Below are positions 15,680 to 25,253 of a stretch of 64,000 nucleotides of DNA, piece after piece. The DNA is from Pirellulaceae bacterium (lineage in GTDB: Bacteria > Planctomycetota > Planctomycetia > Pirellulales > Pirellulaceae). The stretch is taken from NCBI GenBank assembly GCA_028280445.1, contig JANQLU010000008.1, positions 1 to 64,000 on the forward strand, given 5' to 3'. A program made the position numbers and the translations under genes. Every line of letters begins with the position of its first letter. The first letter of the stretch is position 1. The notes under the pieces are model-generated. The model saw nothing but the letters and a program-made list of their open reading frames with translations, searched no databases and had not been told where the DNA came from.

Positions 15680-17473
15680 ATGATGTCAGATCGAGCGCAA
15701 CAAAAAGTAGATCTACAATCAGTTAGAAACGGGTCGGGGAAAGACGAGAGTTTTTTTGCAAGTTCCGTATATCAATATGCCGAGGAGCGGCAATGCAAAG
15801 AACTAGTCAGGAACCTTATCCGTGCCAAGAAAGAGATCGACGCTCGTTCTCCTGATGGGATAAATGTTGATACGACAGCAGCTCATCAGAATGATACGAT
15901 ACAAGCGAAAGACTCACAGGAAATTCCAACTGCAATTGATCGATTTGAAATCAAGCGAGTGCTTGGATCCGGGGCATTTGCAGATGTATACCTTGCACAC
16001 GACCCCGTTATGGATCGCGAAGTTGCGCTCAAGGTACCACGTGTCAGTCGATTGGAAAGCGAACACAAGTTTGATCAGATGATTGAGGAGGCTCGATCGG
16101 CGGCAGTATTAACGCACCAGTCAATTGTCGTGACGCATGACGTAGTTCGGGCGGACGAAAATACTTTCTTTTTAGTAATGGAATACGTTTCATCGGGTAA
16201 TCTTCGGCAAGTAATCAACCAAGGCAAATGCGACCATGTTCGAGCCGTAGAGATCGTGTCTTGCATTTCTCGCGCTGTTCATATTGCCCACAAAAGACAG
16301 ATTTACCACAGAGACATCAAACCTGAAAACATCTTACTGGACGACGAGGGCACGCCAAAGATTGCAGACTTTGGTTTGGCGATTACCGCTGAAATTCAGT
16401 CGCGTCGTGCGGGCGAAGTTGCCGGTACGTTCGAATACATGTCACCGGAGCAATTTCGCGGCGAATCAAATATGCTGGACGGGCGATCAGACATTTGGAG
16501 TATCGGCGTCATATTCTATGAGTTGCTTACTGGGCAACGTCCATTTATCGGCAAAGGCAAAAAACTTGTCGAACAAATTGAGTCACGGGATGCGAAACCA
16601 CCAAGACAACTTGATGATTCAATTCCACGAGAGCTCGAACGAATTTGTTTGAAATGTCTTTCCAATTCGAAGATAGACAGATACACGACTGCTCGCGATC
16701 TTGCATTTGAGCTCGATGATTGGAAATCGGCAAATGCGGATCCAAATCCACGAAAGCGAGTAATTCTTTATTCGGTATTAGCACTTGTCATCGCGCTTTT
16801 CGCAGTTACAGCGATGATTTTTTGGTTCAAATACAACGCAAGCAGAACACCCTGGAAATTTGGCGATAAGACAAAATACGATCGAGTCTACCTATTACTT
16901 GATCGTGAGCCGAAAATCATTCGAAAGCCGCCCTACGACATCAACGCGCTTTCTGCATTCAAACGCAAAACGTATTTTTGGGCCGGCTCGTACAACTATA
17001 TTCATGCCGAAACAGGAACAACGGATCTGAAAGACTTTGACCTTAGCGTTTTTATCTGGAGACGACAGTGGATTGGACGAGCCGGTATTTTGCTTGGCCG
17101 AAAAGATCTCGATGGGCTTGAAGAATACCAAATGATATTTGTCGAAAATATCGGACCGGACGAATTTGAGATTCGCCGAAGTCTCGTTTCGGTTGATCAG
17201 ACTGCTTCCTATTCATTTTATGAAAAATTAAAGGAACAAGAGATGGTTTCAATCGACAACTCCGGAGAGAATCATCTTGTTGTCGAAATTCGAGATGGCA
17301 AATTGTCCGGTGTGAAATGGAACGGCACGTATCTGCAGAAAATTGGTCGGAGCGGCGGTGAATTTCCAGAGTTAACTGGTGGGTTTGGCCTTATTCACCG
17401 AGAGAATGACACAATTTTCCGAAATCACTTTTTTTCCAGAATTAGGAGTCCAAAAAATGACAGCGACCGTTAA
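15680..17473 (+). CDS. Membrane-anchored Ser/Thr protein kinase (Hanks type)
   Basis: 597 aa. Kinase domain residues about 87-350: Gly-loop VLGSGAFADVYLAHD (93-107), Lys in VALKVPR, catalytic HRDIKPENIL (near 209), DFG in IADFGLA, activation segment AGTFEYMSPEQF. All catalytic residues are present, so it should be active. One transmembrane helix at about 361-384 (VILYSVLALVIALFAVTAMI) is followed by about 210 extracytoplasmic residues rich in beta strands that look like a laminin-G/concanavalin-type sensor domain. Predicted to sense something in the periplasm or cell envelope and signal through the ECF factor encoded just upstream. Its 3' end overlaps the next gene by 17 bases. Confidence 0.92.
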   Translation: MMSDRAQQKVDLQSVRNGSGKDESFFASSVYQYAEERQCKELVRNLIRAKKEIDARSPDGINVDTTAAHQNDTIQAKDSQEIPTAIDRFEIKRVLGSGAFADVYLAHDPVMDREVALKVPRVSRLESEHKFDQMIEEARSAAVLTHQSIVVTHDVVRADENTFFLVMEYVSSGNLRQVINQGKCDHVRAVEIVSCISRAVHIAHKRQIYHRDIKPENILLDDEGTPKIADFGLAITAEIQSRRAGEVAGTFEYMSPEQFRGESNMLDGRSDIWSIGVIFYELLTGQRPFIGKGKKLVEQIESRDAKPPRQLDDSIPRELERICLKCLSNSKIDRYTTARDLAFELDDWKSANADPNPRKRVILYSVLALVIALFAVTAMIFWFKYNASRTPWKFGDKTKYDRVYLLLDREPKIIRKPPYDINALSAFKRKTYFWAGSYNYIHAETGTTDLKDFDLSVFIWRRQWIGRAGILLGRKDLDGLEEYQMIFVENIGPDEFEIRRSLVSVDQTASYSFYEKLKEQEMVSIDNSGENHLVVEIRDGKLSGVKWNGTYLQKIGRSGGEFPELTGGFGLIHRENDTIFRNHFFSRIRSPKNDSDR

Positions 17474-17804
17474 AGCTTTTTCTCACAACTCTGTTACGAA
17501 TAGATCGACGGTGTCTCTCAAATTGTACAAGAGCGGTACGTGGTACGTTTGGATTGACGGAGACGAAAACCCTGAAACGACAACCCCACCAAATGACCCA
17601 TTTGCCTCTTATCCGAAATCAGATAACGTTCCGGAACCAAAAGACATGGAAATTGATCGCGTCCACGATAACGGAGTTAGCTATTACATACATGTGCAAC
17701 GGAATAATTCCACCTATAAATTCACCGTGGCCGCGCTGCTGGTTGAAGAAGGAATAGAATTTGGCGCGAAAGAAAATCAAATGGTCCAAAATCGTATCGA
17801 ATAA
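17457..17804 (+). CDS. Small hypothetical protein, translationally coupled to the kinase
   Basis: 115 aa from the ATG at 17457, which has TTAGGAG eight bases upstream and overlaps the kinase stop. The sequence is beta-rich and acidic (SLKLYKSGTWYVWIDGDENP), with a central Pro/Thr/Asn linker. No signal peptide and no family recognised. Co-translation with the kinase suggests a substrate, adaptor or output protein. It resembles the 84-aa protein on the other side of the module in size and beta content, but I see no clear sequence similarity. Confidence 0.6.
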   Translation: MTATVKAFSHNSVTNRSTVSLKLYKSGTWYVWIDGDENPETTTPPNDPFASYPKSDNVPEPKDMEIDRVHDNGVSYYIHVQRNNSTYKFTVAALLVEEGIEFGAKENQMVQNRIE

Positions 17805-18261
17805 CGGCCGAAGTTGGTTGTGCTATCAATGCAGCTCTTCGGTGCTCGGCCAAATTCGATTGACTAGCACGGAATTTTTCGATCATGATATCCGCCGAGG
17901 TCACCTTGATTTTGGTGTTGCCAGTTGGTAGATCCCAATGCTGTAGCTACACCCTTTAGTTTGAGACTGCGCTGCAAGGGATTACACGGGCCAAAATCAT
18001 ACATAGGTAAACAAACAGTAGCCCACCGACCTTGCTCATTTTCTGACGAATCCCGTTAGGGGATTGGTCGCACAAGCCACCTAGGACGATGAATCCGACG
18101 CGGTTTAGAATTCTACGAACTGGTTGCGGCCAGGCAATCAAGACCTAATACATTCACTTCGCTTGCCGACAGACCCATTGCTTCGGCAACTGCAGCCATT
18201 TTGGGGCGTGAAGTGTACGCTCGCCGCGCTCCAGCACAATGATATATCGCGATGTCTGCTC
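17805..18261. other. Intergenic stretch with a family B repeat tail
   Basis: No convincing gene. AGGACGATGAATCCGACGCG at 18083-18102 matches the 3' half of repeat family B. A weak hairpin (GGCCGAAG with CTTCGG) follows the stop at 17804 but lacks a T run. Confidence 0.45.
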
Positions 18262-18774
18262 TCAATCATCTCGGCCAAATGTTTGGACTCGTCCAACTCC
18301 TCGACTATCAACCGAAATTTTGACAGGCTCTTTGAGAGAGTTATCTCTCCGATTAATTACTATTACCCCACCACGTTCGTCGGAACCTATCAAAAACGAA
18401 TTGCTTGGAGAACTGACATTTGAGGCTGAAATTGATTCAGAAAAGAATGGGGCATCAACCTTAACTACTCCGTTCTCTTTGGAAAAGTGTTTCCAAGGCT
18501 CTTTGGCAACGATCTCTGCAATCGCTTTGCGATCAGCTTTTGCCTCATCATGCCACCTTTCAATTTCCTTAACTTGATTTTGGACAAGCTGCTTTTCTGC
18601 AGCCAAATGAAATGATTTATACGAGACATAGCCTGCAACTGCCAAAAAACCAATTGCGCCTCCTATTACACTTGCAACCCATTTAATCACATTTGACTTC
18701 TTGATGAAAAAATAGTCGTTCTTGAGCACGTTGAGTTTTCCGTCGATAAGTTCTTGGATTTCGTTTTTTTGCAT
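18262..18774 (-). CDS. Hypothetical single-pass membrane protein
   Basis: 170 aa. N-terminal 30 residues are charged and helical, then one transmembrane helix (about 31-50, VASVIGGAIGFLAVAGYVSY), a helical stalk (AEKQLVQNQVKEIERWHDEA) and a C-terminal beta-rich part with polar turns (GGVIVINRRDNSLKEPVKIS). Start ATG has AAAGGGAAATC upstream. No family recognised. The C-terminal strands resemble the short repetitive beta segments of surface or phage-tail-like proteins, but this is weak. Not obviously in an operon. Confidence 0.5.
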   Translation of the reverse strand: MQKNEIQELIDGKLNVLKNDYFFIKKSNVIKWVASVIGGAIGFLAVAGYVSYKSFHLAAEKQLVQNQVKEIERWHDEAKADRKAIAEIVAKEPWKHFSKENGVVKVDAPFFSESISASNVSSPSNSFLIGSDERGGVIVINRRDNSLKEPVKISVDSRGVGRVQTFGRDD

Positions 18775-19692
18775 TTGGATTTCCCTTTATCGAATCCCAG
18801 ATTCTATTCCCGCAATTTAACGTTTTGAAATTCTGAATTCCAAGTCTTGTTTAGAAAAGCACATTAGTGGGGAGACAATTGCCAGCTCAAATTTGCCACA
18901 ATATGACTACAGACTGGACATTCCCCGATTACTTAGTTTTCCCGCTAACAAATGCGTTCCAAAACCCGATTGAATTCACATGTTCTGCTTGCGCCTAAAC
19001 GACATCTGTGCATGTGCGATTTCTCCTTCGATTAGAAGCGTCATGGGAGCATTCAATTCGTCGGCCTTCAGCCGCACGTGCCGTTTGTATAGAGTGCCCT
19101 GGCAGCGAGGAATTCGCACCAGATAAATCAGCATCTGCCAATACTTGGCAGAGCCGCCTTCCGTAGGGCAGGCGGTGCCTTGCGAAGGAATGTTTTGGGA
19201 GCAATCGCAATCAGAAAAGAACGATCGCAACTTCCCGCCGCGACGACGACCAGACTGAATAAAAAAATAGAATCCGTAACCAACAACTCGAACAGCAAAA
19301 ACAGGCGACTACGCAGACAATACCAATACGCAGCTACCCAGGGAAAACATTTTCCACTTGACAAACTCTTTCAGGAACGGCGTGAAACGCCGAAGTGGGG
19401 AACCAATGGGGAACAAATGATCGCGTTGGACGATGAATTCGATGCGTTGAAGCATATCGCTGGATTTACTTCGGTGTGTCGGACCGAGGCGTGAAAAAAT
19501 GGATGCCGTAGTTTTTGGGAAGGCACCCCAGCAACTCAACGTCTTTTGGCGGTTTGACAGCGAATCTCAACGGGGTCAGTTTTGGCTACCCGACACAACT
19601 GCTGGGCTGTTAGCCTTTTATTGCCGAGATGCTTCGTTTACGATTTCAATGGCATTCAAGAGGTCGAGGGTTGACTCCCTTCGGCTCCACTT
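18775..19692. other. Intergenic stretch of decayed sequence with a full family B repeat
   Basis: Contains open frames without start signals or recognisable domains. A minus-strand frame near 18976-19150 (CQGTLYKRHVRLKADELNAP) looks protein-like and may be a gene fragment. A family B repeat lies at 19377-19450. Confidence 0.35.
19377..19450. repeat. Dispersed repeat family B, longest copy
   Basis: Order of parts: a small palindrome GGCGTGAAACGCC, then AAGTGGGGAA, a second GGGGA block, and GGACGATGAATTCGATGCG. The same order occurs at 38172-38241 and 40791-40860; the 3' half alone at 14279 and 18083; the palindrome part alone at 33253, 35461 and 47283. All copies found lie between the two tRNA-Val fragments. 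Confidence 0.6.
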
Positions 19693-22600
19693 TCAATTGC
19701 AAATCTTCAAAACAAAATTCGGGTTTCCAAAGTGAATGTAGTCAGTGCAGTCTATTGATCCGACGATGCTTTTTCTTGCTTTTAAAATTGCTTCGCTGAT
19801 CCGATCGCCCTGGAGAAGGGCCGTATAGAAGTCGCCTGCAAATGACTTGGCCGTCGCGTCACCAACCGGCCAATAGGTCCCGACGTAATTTGCCACCCCG
19901 CCGCGAAGGAATGCTTCCGCAAGACCAACATTTCGATCCACTCGGTCTTGGGTAGATCGACCACCGCGTCGCTCCCCGGGTTTGCGAACGCGACCTGATT
20001 CACAGGCGTTGAAAAATGCCAGAGCCGGCAGATGTTGCAAATTACTCAGGTCGGCACCGGAAAGGACCCTATCGCCGTGACATAGAATACCACTGTTGGA
20101 TCGCTTGTTTGGATCGAAAAACGCATGGCCAGCGTAATGAATGACGTCGTATTTACCACCACGCAATTCGGAACGAACTCTGTTCCACGTAGCTTGTTGC
20201 TTGTTAAGCTCGGTTATTCTGATTCCTGATATACTTCCCAGTACTTCTTTGATTCTTTTACCCTCGGCGTCCGCCCCTGGCAAATCGGCGGTTGGATTGA
20301 CCACCAGTAGCATTTCGATGTCTTCTCTCAATGCTCGCGAATCCAGCCACTTACCGATCGAGAGGTTTTCCGCTGCGTATTTTCGGGTAATTCCTTGAGT
20401 GACCGCGATCAGGCGTTTGCCGACTTCAATCGTCTCCCAAGGGACCCTCGAAGCTTGGGCGTCGTGAATGATAACGAGAGTAGTGTCGTCAATTTCTTTC
20501 AAAATACTGATGATCTCTTTTGGCAAAACCAAACTCGCCAGTTTCCGCCCAAATTCGGGAAGTGTTTGAACGGAAAAACTCTGACTTTCCAAGTGTTCCA
20601 GATGCCGCACCAGTTTTTCTTTGGATACCTTTATCGATTCCGAAATAACCGTCGCATTGTTCGTCGGGCCAAGCAGAGAAACTTGGAATCTGTGGTTGGG
20701 CTCGTCGAACGGTTCATCCGAGGCAGGTTTGGACATAAGTCGGCCCTGTTCCTGGATGAAAAGATAAACAGGTTCTTTGCCCGGGGAAATTACTGATTTA
20801 TGCCTTCCAGCCAATTCCGTGGAGAAAGCAACTGTCAATATGGGTTCTTCCCGAACAGTAACTTCCACGTCATCAAATAACGCCGTCGTTGCCAAACGCA
20901 ATACCTCTGTACGAAGCTGCCCGTATCTGTCTTCATCGAACTCACAAATCGTGATCCGGCTCAATCGATCCCGATCATCTGCTTCGAGGATCCCGCGAAA
21001 CAATCCGTCGATTAGACTCGAAACGGAATCTGTAACACTCATACCCGATCCGCTACCCATAGGCACGAATGCGAAGTCATCCACTTTGCTACGAATTAGT
21101 GTTCTGGCCACGTTTTCAGCGACAAGCTTCAAAACCTCAACATTGAATCGGCCGAATTGGCCCAGACCTGCAAACACGACGAATTCCAACGCAAACAATC
21201 GCCGGCTGGTCGGCAGAATGAATACCTCTCCCGCTTTGGCGGAAAACATGTTTCGCGACACAAATTCAGTGACTGCCCCATCCAACAATTGATCGAAGTT
21301 TTTTGCAGGCCCGCCGGGGTCAACGTCCTGAAATACACCCAGCACGGCAGCCCTGGCTTTAACATCAGTAATACTACCTTGGGCCAATTGCAGTGAAATT
21401 TGATGTTGCCGTTGGCGACCAATGTTGATTGGTTCGTTACTTGTATAATAAACCTGGACCTTGGGCGTGATCGGAACTATGTCAGGAACAGGGATAGCAG
21501 CGAATTCGTCCAGAATCGAACGGCGTTCCGATCTGAATATCTCTTCGCACCGGCGACCCTCAAACGGTATTGCTTCCATTCGCGTTGCATCAATCTTGCG
21601 TGTTGCAGCACGAGTGCGAGTCCACGAATCCAGTAGTCTAGATGTTCCTCCAACTTCCAAGATATCGATAACGGCTTGTAACACGGTTCTGGAGCTTGGC
21701 AACTGTCCGTGCGATTTTTCGGCGTAGTAAGTATCGATGCCAGGGAGCACGGCGAAATCAAGCGGGACGGTCCCATCGCCATCTCGGCTTTCGAAGTATT
21801 CGAATTCGCCGTTCGGCCCCGCACGCAGGTCCGTAACTGTTGGTTGGTCGATTCCCGCAATCATGACGCAACGTTGGTCGCCGTCCAACAACTTTTTGTG
21901 AATACGTTTAGCGGCTGTCAGCGCCGCCCTTTTTGGTTGCGGACGATCCTCCGGCCAAGTTGCCAAATTGAACAAATCCAAAGTGGAATAACGCTCTGGA
22001 AACGGCAACATTTCAAGAAGCCCTGGCAAATCTGAGAAGATTTTGTTGGACAAATCTTCTGCAGAATTAGCCCTATCTAGCGCAGCAATTTTTCGTACCG
22101 TGGGATAAATGGACTGAACCACCATAGCAGGAGCAAAAGACCCAAAATTGGGCGTACCAAGCATTACAAGATGGTTGACTCGATCCAGCTGCTCTTTTTC
22201 GCCAAGCACCTTTAACGCTCGCCTCGCAACAAGACCGCCCATACTGTGCGCAACCAGACTCAAACTGGAAGGTCGTTCACTTGGTCCTGTCTCACTAACA
22301 ATTCGTTTTGCGAGTTCGTTGCCAAGACGATCAATACTATGGCGCCAATCAAAGTGGTGGAATGCCGCATCAAAACCCGCAATGGCAAGACGCAGTTTGG
22401 CCGGCAGGTACGTATGCAACATCACGCCGAGCGACGTAACAGCTTTCCCTGAGCCGCCTAATTTTAGTTTGACAAGATTCCCGGCAATTACATCAATCGG
22501 ATCTAGCCAAATCGTGTTGTTGAATATTTTTCCCTTGGTACCCAGTTTTGAGCCGAGAATTCCGGGCAGGACAAGCACTCGTTGACCGGCACGACGACTT

Positions 22601-22881
22601 GACAGTCGAGATTGTCTCGCTAATTCACTTAGTTGGTGATAAAGCTCTTCTCCGAAGTGATCTTCCAGCATTTGTTCATGCTGACCACTTCTTAAAAAGG
22701 ATTCGATTTGGTCATCCGAAAATTCGTCGGGTGAACGCGTTGTTCGATCGTCCGAGGAATTGATCGCGGCCTTTTTCGGGGACCTTTTTTTTCGCACTGC
22801 GGTTTTGTTGCTTCGCGGTTTACTTTTTCCTGTGGATCGAGATTTCTTCCGCGAAGCCTTTGCTCTTTTCTTAGCCATCAA
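19693..22881 (-). CDS. Lipase / macro-like / CHAT-protease fusion protein
   Basis: 1062 aa. Order of parts: a Lys/Arg-rich N-terminus (residues 1-50); an alpha/beta hydrolase of the LCAT/PGAP1 type with oxyanion region VLVLPGILGSKLG, nucleophile VAHSMGGLV, Asp in DGDGTVP and His in KSHGQL; a middle domain (about 500-680) whose pattern (AVLGVFQD, VFAGLGQFGRF, NVARTL, FVPMGSGSG) resembles the macro-like N-terminal domain of leucine aminopeptidases (M17); and a C-terminal CHAT caspase-like domain with catalytic His in IHYAGHAFF and Cys in FFNACESG. Lipase and CHAT residues all look intact. A protease and a membrane-lipid hydrolase in one chain suggest a cell-killing effector held inactive until triggered. 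Divergent from the SIR2/nSTAND operon across 521 bases, so the two are likely one system; that link is inference. Confidence 0.85.
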   Translation of the reverse strand: MMAKKRAKASRKKSRSTGKSKPRSNKTAVRKKRSPKKAAINSSDDRTTRSPDEFSDDQIESFLRSGQHEQMLEDHFGEELYHQLSELARQSRLSSRRAGQRVLVLPGILGSKLGTKGKIFNNTIWLDPIDVIAGNLVKLKLGGSGKAVTSLGVMLHTYLPAKLRLAIAGFDAAFHHFDWRHSIDRLGNELAKRIVSETGPSERPSSLSLVAHSMGGLVARRALKVLGEKEQLDRVNHLVMLGTPNFGSFAPAMVVQSIYPTVRKIAALDRANSAEDLSNKIFSDLPGLLEMLPFPERYSTLDLFNLATWPEDRPQPKRAALTAAKRIHKKLLDGDQRCVMIAGIDQPTVTDLRAGPNGEFEYFESRDGDGTVPLDFAVLPGIDTYYAEKSHGQLPSSRTVLQAVIDILEVGGTSRLLDSWTRTRAATRKIDATRMEAIPFEGRRCEEIFRSERRSILDEFAAIPVPDIVPITPKVQVYYTSNEPINIGRQRQHQISLQLAQGSITDVKARAAVLGVFQDVDPGGPAKNFDQLLDGAVTEFVSRNMFSAKAGEVFILPTSRRLFALEFVVFAGLGQFGRFNVEVLKLVAENVARTLIRSKVDDFAFVPMGSGSGMSVTDSVSSLIDGLFRGILEADDRDRLSRITICEFDEDRYGQLRTEVLRLATTALFDDVEVTVREEPILTVAFSTELAGRHKSVISPGKEPVYLFIQEQGRLMSKPASDEPFDEPNHRFQVSLLGPTNNATVISESIKVSKEKLVRHLEHLESQSFSVQTLPEFGRKLASLVLPKEIISILKEIDDTTLVIIHDAQASRVPWETIEVGKRLIAVTQGITRKYAAENLSIGKWLDSRALREDIEMLLVVNPTADLPGADAEGKRIKEVLGSISGIRITELNKQQATWNRVRSELRGGKYDVIHYAGHAFFDPNKRSNSGILCHGDRVLSGADLSNLQHLPALAFFNACESGRVRKPGERRGGRSTQDRVDRNVGLAEAFLRGGVANYVGTYWPVGDATAKSFAGDFYTALLQGDRISEAILKARKSIVGSIDCTDYIHFGNPNFVLKICN

Positions 22882-23402
22882 ATTAACTCACGTAGATTAT
22901 CCAAACTGATCGAGGCTAAAAAGGTACCGATATTTTACACGGTCAACAAACCAAGGTCCGCAATTACAGCATATTTCGCAAAAGCAATAACTCAATTTTG
23001 CTTCCCCATTGAAATCCCGATCTGAAGGGAAGATGTCCACTGAGCATGCGTGCTTTCGCGCTGCCAACCCGTTTTGGATTAAACCAAGCGAGAATCAGGT
23101 GGCGCATTTAGGGGCACTCTTCGATCCTTTGTTTCATATGTCGACTAGTAAAGACCTCACGTATCGCTGGGGAAGAAGATTTGGATTGTCGATTTGGGAT
23201 GTTTAGCCACTATGGAATCCTTGACGACATAGCGTCGGTTCAAAATCCGCATCAAAAATGTTTAGTCAAAAACGCTTTTTTTGCGGCACCGAACGCATAA
23301 AATAATTGACCAAGGAATCGAGCGCCAATAAGTTTGTGAAAACGAAACACAAACAAAATAGCTCAAAGCGATTGGAATGTTCAAAAAATTTTTGCGTGAC
23401 CT
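22882..23402. other. Divergent intergenic region between the CHAT and SIR2 genes
   Basis: 521 bases, AT-rich toward both ends, with no gene I can support. It should hold the promoters of both divergent units. I could not identify a clear operator or an unambiguous -35/-10 pair. Confidence 0.4.
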
Positions 23403-24290
23403 ATGGTGATACGTAACCTGGATGAAAACGTTTGGGATGTTCTGTTACGAAGAATAGCTGACGACAAATTCACGCCATTTCTGGGTGCTGGCGCTTGTCA
23501 CGGTTCTATTCCAATGGGTGGCGAGATCGCAGAAAAGCTGGCGTTGGAACACGATTACCCACTTTCAGATATCAGTAATCTGATCAACGTGTCGCAATTC
23601 ATGGCGATCAAAACTGATCCTGTGAACGCCAAAAGCCAAATCCTGGAGCAATTCATTTCTCCGGCCAATCCGCCGGATTTCAAAAAAGACTACGAGCCTC
23701 ATGGAGTGCTTGCTCAATTGCCAATCTCGGTTTACATAACAACCAACTACGACGACTTCATGTTTCAGGCATTGAAGCAACACGAGTATCGAGAACCACA
23801 ACAGTTCGAATGCCAATGGCACGAGAAAACGAATAATGCGAGCACGACGATACCTGGGGGTCTGGAACCAACTCCTGGCCAACCGTTTGTTTTTCATTTA
23901 CATGGTTTTTCGAAGCCGGAATATTTGGTCCTGACCGAGAATGACTATTTGAGATTCCTGTCCCATATGGCTCATAACCACGAGATGTTGCCTGCGCAAA
24001 TCATCGAAAAGCTGACTAATTCATCTTTGGTGTTTATTGGTTACAGCCTTGCGGATTGGAATTTTCGCGTGCTTTTTGAAAACTTGCGGGCGACATTCCA
24101 ATACAGAAGTATTGCGGTGTTGCTTCCTCCCGGTGAAACAGACAAAGAAAAAGAACAGGCGATGAGGTACCTCGATGACTACTATCGCAATGCGCTTGAA
24201 TTGGAAGTTTATTGGGGAAAAGCGCGAGAGTTTTGCCATGAGTTGCAACGACGATGGCAAGAGTATCAAGAACGTGAAAACCAAATATGA
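23403..24290 (+). CDS. SIR2-like NAD-hydrolase domain protein (intact catalytic motifs)
   Basis: 295 aa, one SIR2_2-type domain. NAD-binding loop FLGAGACHG (residues 26-34), catalytic Asn region ITTNYDDF (near 113-119), catalytic His in FHLHGF (near 164), and FIGYSLADWNFR near 212. These are the residues expected in SIR2 proteins of anti-phage systems such as Thoeris, DSR and AVAST-like sets, which degrade NAD to stop phage growth. Likely role here: an NADase effector switched on by the nSTAND protein encoded downstream. The gene is 18 bases upstream of a second, degenerate SIR2 gene. Start ATG lacks a strong Shine-Dalgarno, as often in this genome. Confidence 0.88.
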   Translation: MVIRNLDENVWDVLLRRIADDKFTPFLGAGACHGSIPMGGEIAEKLALEHDYPLSDISNLINVSQFMAIKTDPVNAKSQILEQFISPANPPDFKKDYEPHGVLAQLPISVYITTNYDDFMFQALKQHEYREPQQFECQWHEKTNNASTTIPGGLEPTPGQPFVFHLHGFSKPEYLVLTENDYLRFLSHMAHNHEMLPAQIIEKLTNSSLVFIGYSLADWNFRVLFENLRATFQYRSIAVLLPPGETDKEKEQAMRYLDDYYRNALELEVYWGKAREFCHELQRRWQEYQERENQI

Positions 24291-24308
24291 CAATACTGGG
24301 TCAAAACA

Positions 24309-25253
24309 ATGTCTGAAAACAACAACCATGACGCTGGCGACCAGGCCAGGATGGAAGAAGAGGAGCGCTGGACACGATTAGTCGAAAAAATTCAAGAGGG
24401 CCAGTGTACGGCTTTTGTCGGTCCCGGCATCCTGCGCAGTAGCGCGTATTCCAAACAGAAAATCGCGGCAGATTGGGCCGAAGAATTCGATTACCCGCTT
24501 GAGGAAGAACCGACACTTCCCCAGGTCGCACAGTATCTAGCGGTCACCATCGATGCGATGTTTCCAAAAGATAGGATCAAGAAAAAGTTCGCGGCCGCAA
24601 AAGAACACGATTTTGGTGGGGAAGATCCTTATGAGTTTCTTGCCAATCAACCATTTCGATACTACATCGATTGCTACTATGACAATTTCTTGTACGACGC
24701 GCTTAAGAAACATCCGTTCAGGGCGGACGGAGTAAAACGCGATTTTGCTCGTTGGGATCAACGTTTACAAGATGAAGTCTCCGAATTCGGCATTGATTTC
24801 GAACCTCACGAAAATGCAGGACAGACCGCGTTGTTTCACATGTTTGGATATGCCGACAACCCCGCATCGCTGGTCGTAACTCAGCATGATTATCTGGCGT
24901 TTTTGGAAAACGTCTCGCGCGACAACTCAAGCAAGGTTATTCCGCCGATTATCGAATATGCATTGACCAAAACCTATTTACTATTTTTGGGGTTCAATCT
25001 ATTCGATTTGGATTTGCTGATCCTGCTCCAAGCTCTCGATCAACGTATCAAGAAAAATCCCAATTGGGGATTTCGACCCCATATCTCCGTTCAATTTGTC
25101 AACATGCCAACAGGGGACGAAACAAAAGAGCAAAGCGTTGAAAAATACTTGAGAAAATATTTTGGAATGCTTGACATATCTGTTTGTTGGGGAACGTGTG
25201 ATTCCTTCATCAAGAAAATTCGAGATCTCCAAAGGGCCGTCAAAAATGCCTAA
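24309..25253 (+). CDS. Degenerate SIR2-like protein (catalytic residues replaced)
   Basis: 314 aa and alignable along its length to the preceding SIR2 protein. The loop is FVGPGILRSS instead of FLGAGACHG. ITTNYDDF is replaced by IDCYYDNF, so the catalytic Asn is Tyr. FHLHGF is replaced by FHMFGY, so the catalytic His is Phe. GYSLADWNF becomes GFNLFDLDL. The fold-defining hydrophobic pattern is kept, so this is most likely a catalytically dead paralogue that binds or regulates the first SIR2, or binds a nucleotide ligand. It overlaps the nSTAND start by 8 bases, which implies translational coupling of the two. Confidence 0.82.
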   Translation: MSENNNHDAGDQARMEEEERWTRLVEKIQEGQCTAFVGPGILRSSAYSKQKIAADWAEEFDYPLEEEPTLPQVAQYLAVTIDAMFPKDRIKKKFAAAKEHDFGGEDPYEFLANQPFRYYIDCYYDNFLYDALKKHPFRADGVKRDFARWDQRLQDEVSEFGIDFEPHENAGQTALFHMFGYADNPASLVVTQHDYLAFLENVSRDNSSKVIPPIIEYALTKTYLLFLGFNLFDLDLLILLQALDQRIKKNPNWGFRPHISVQFVNMPTGDETKEQSVEKYLRKYFGMLDISVCWGTCDSFIKKIRDLQRAVKNA

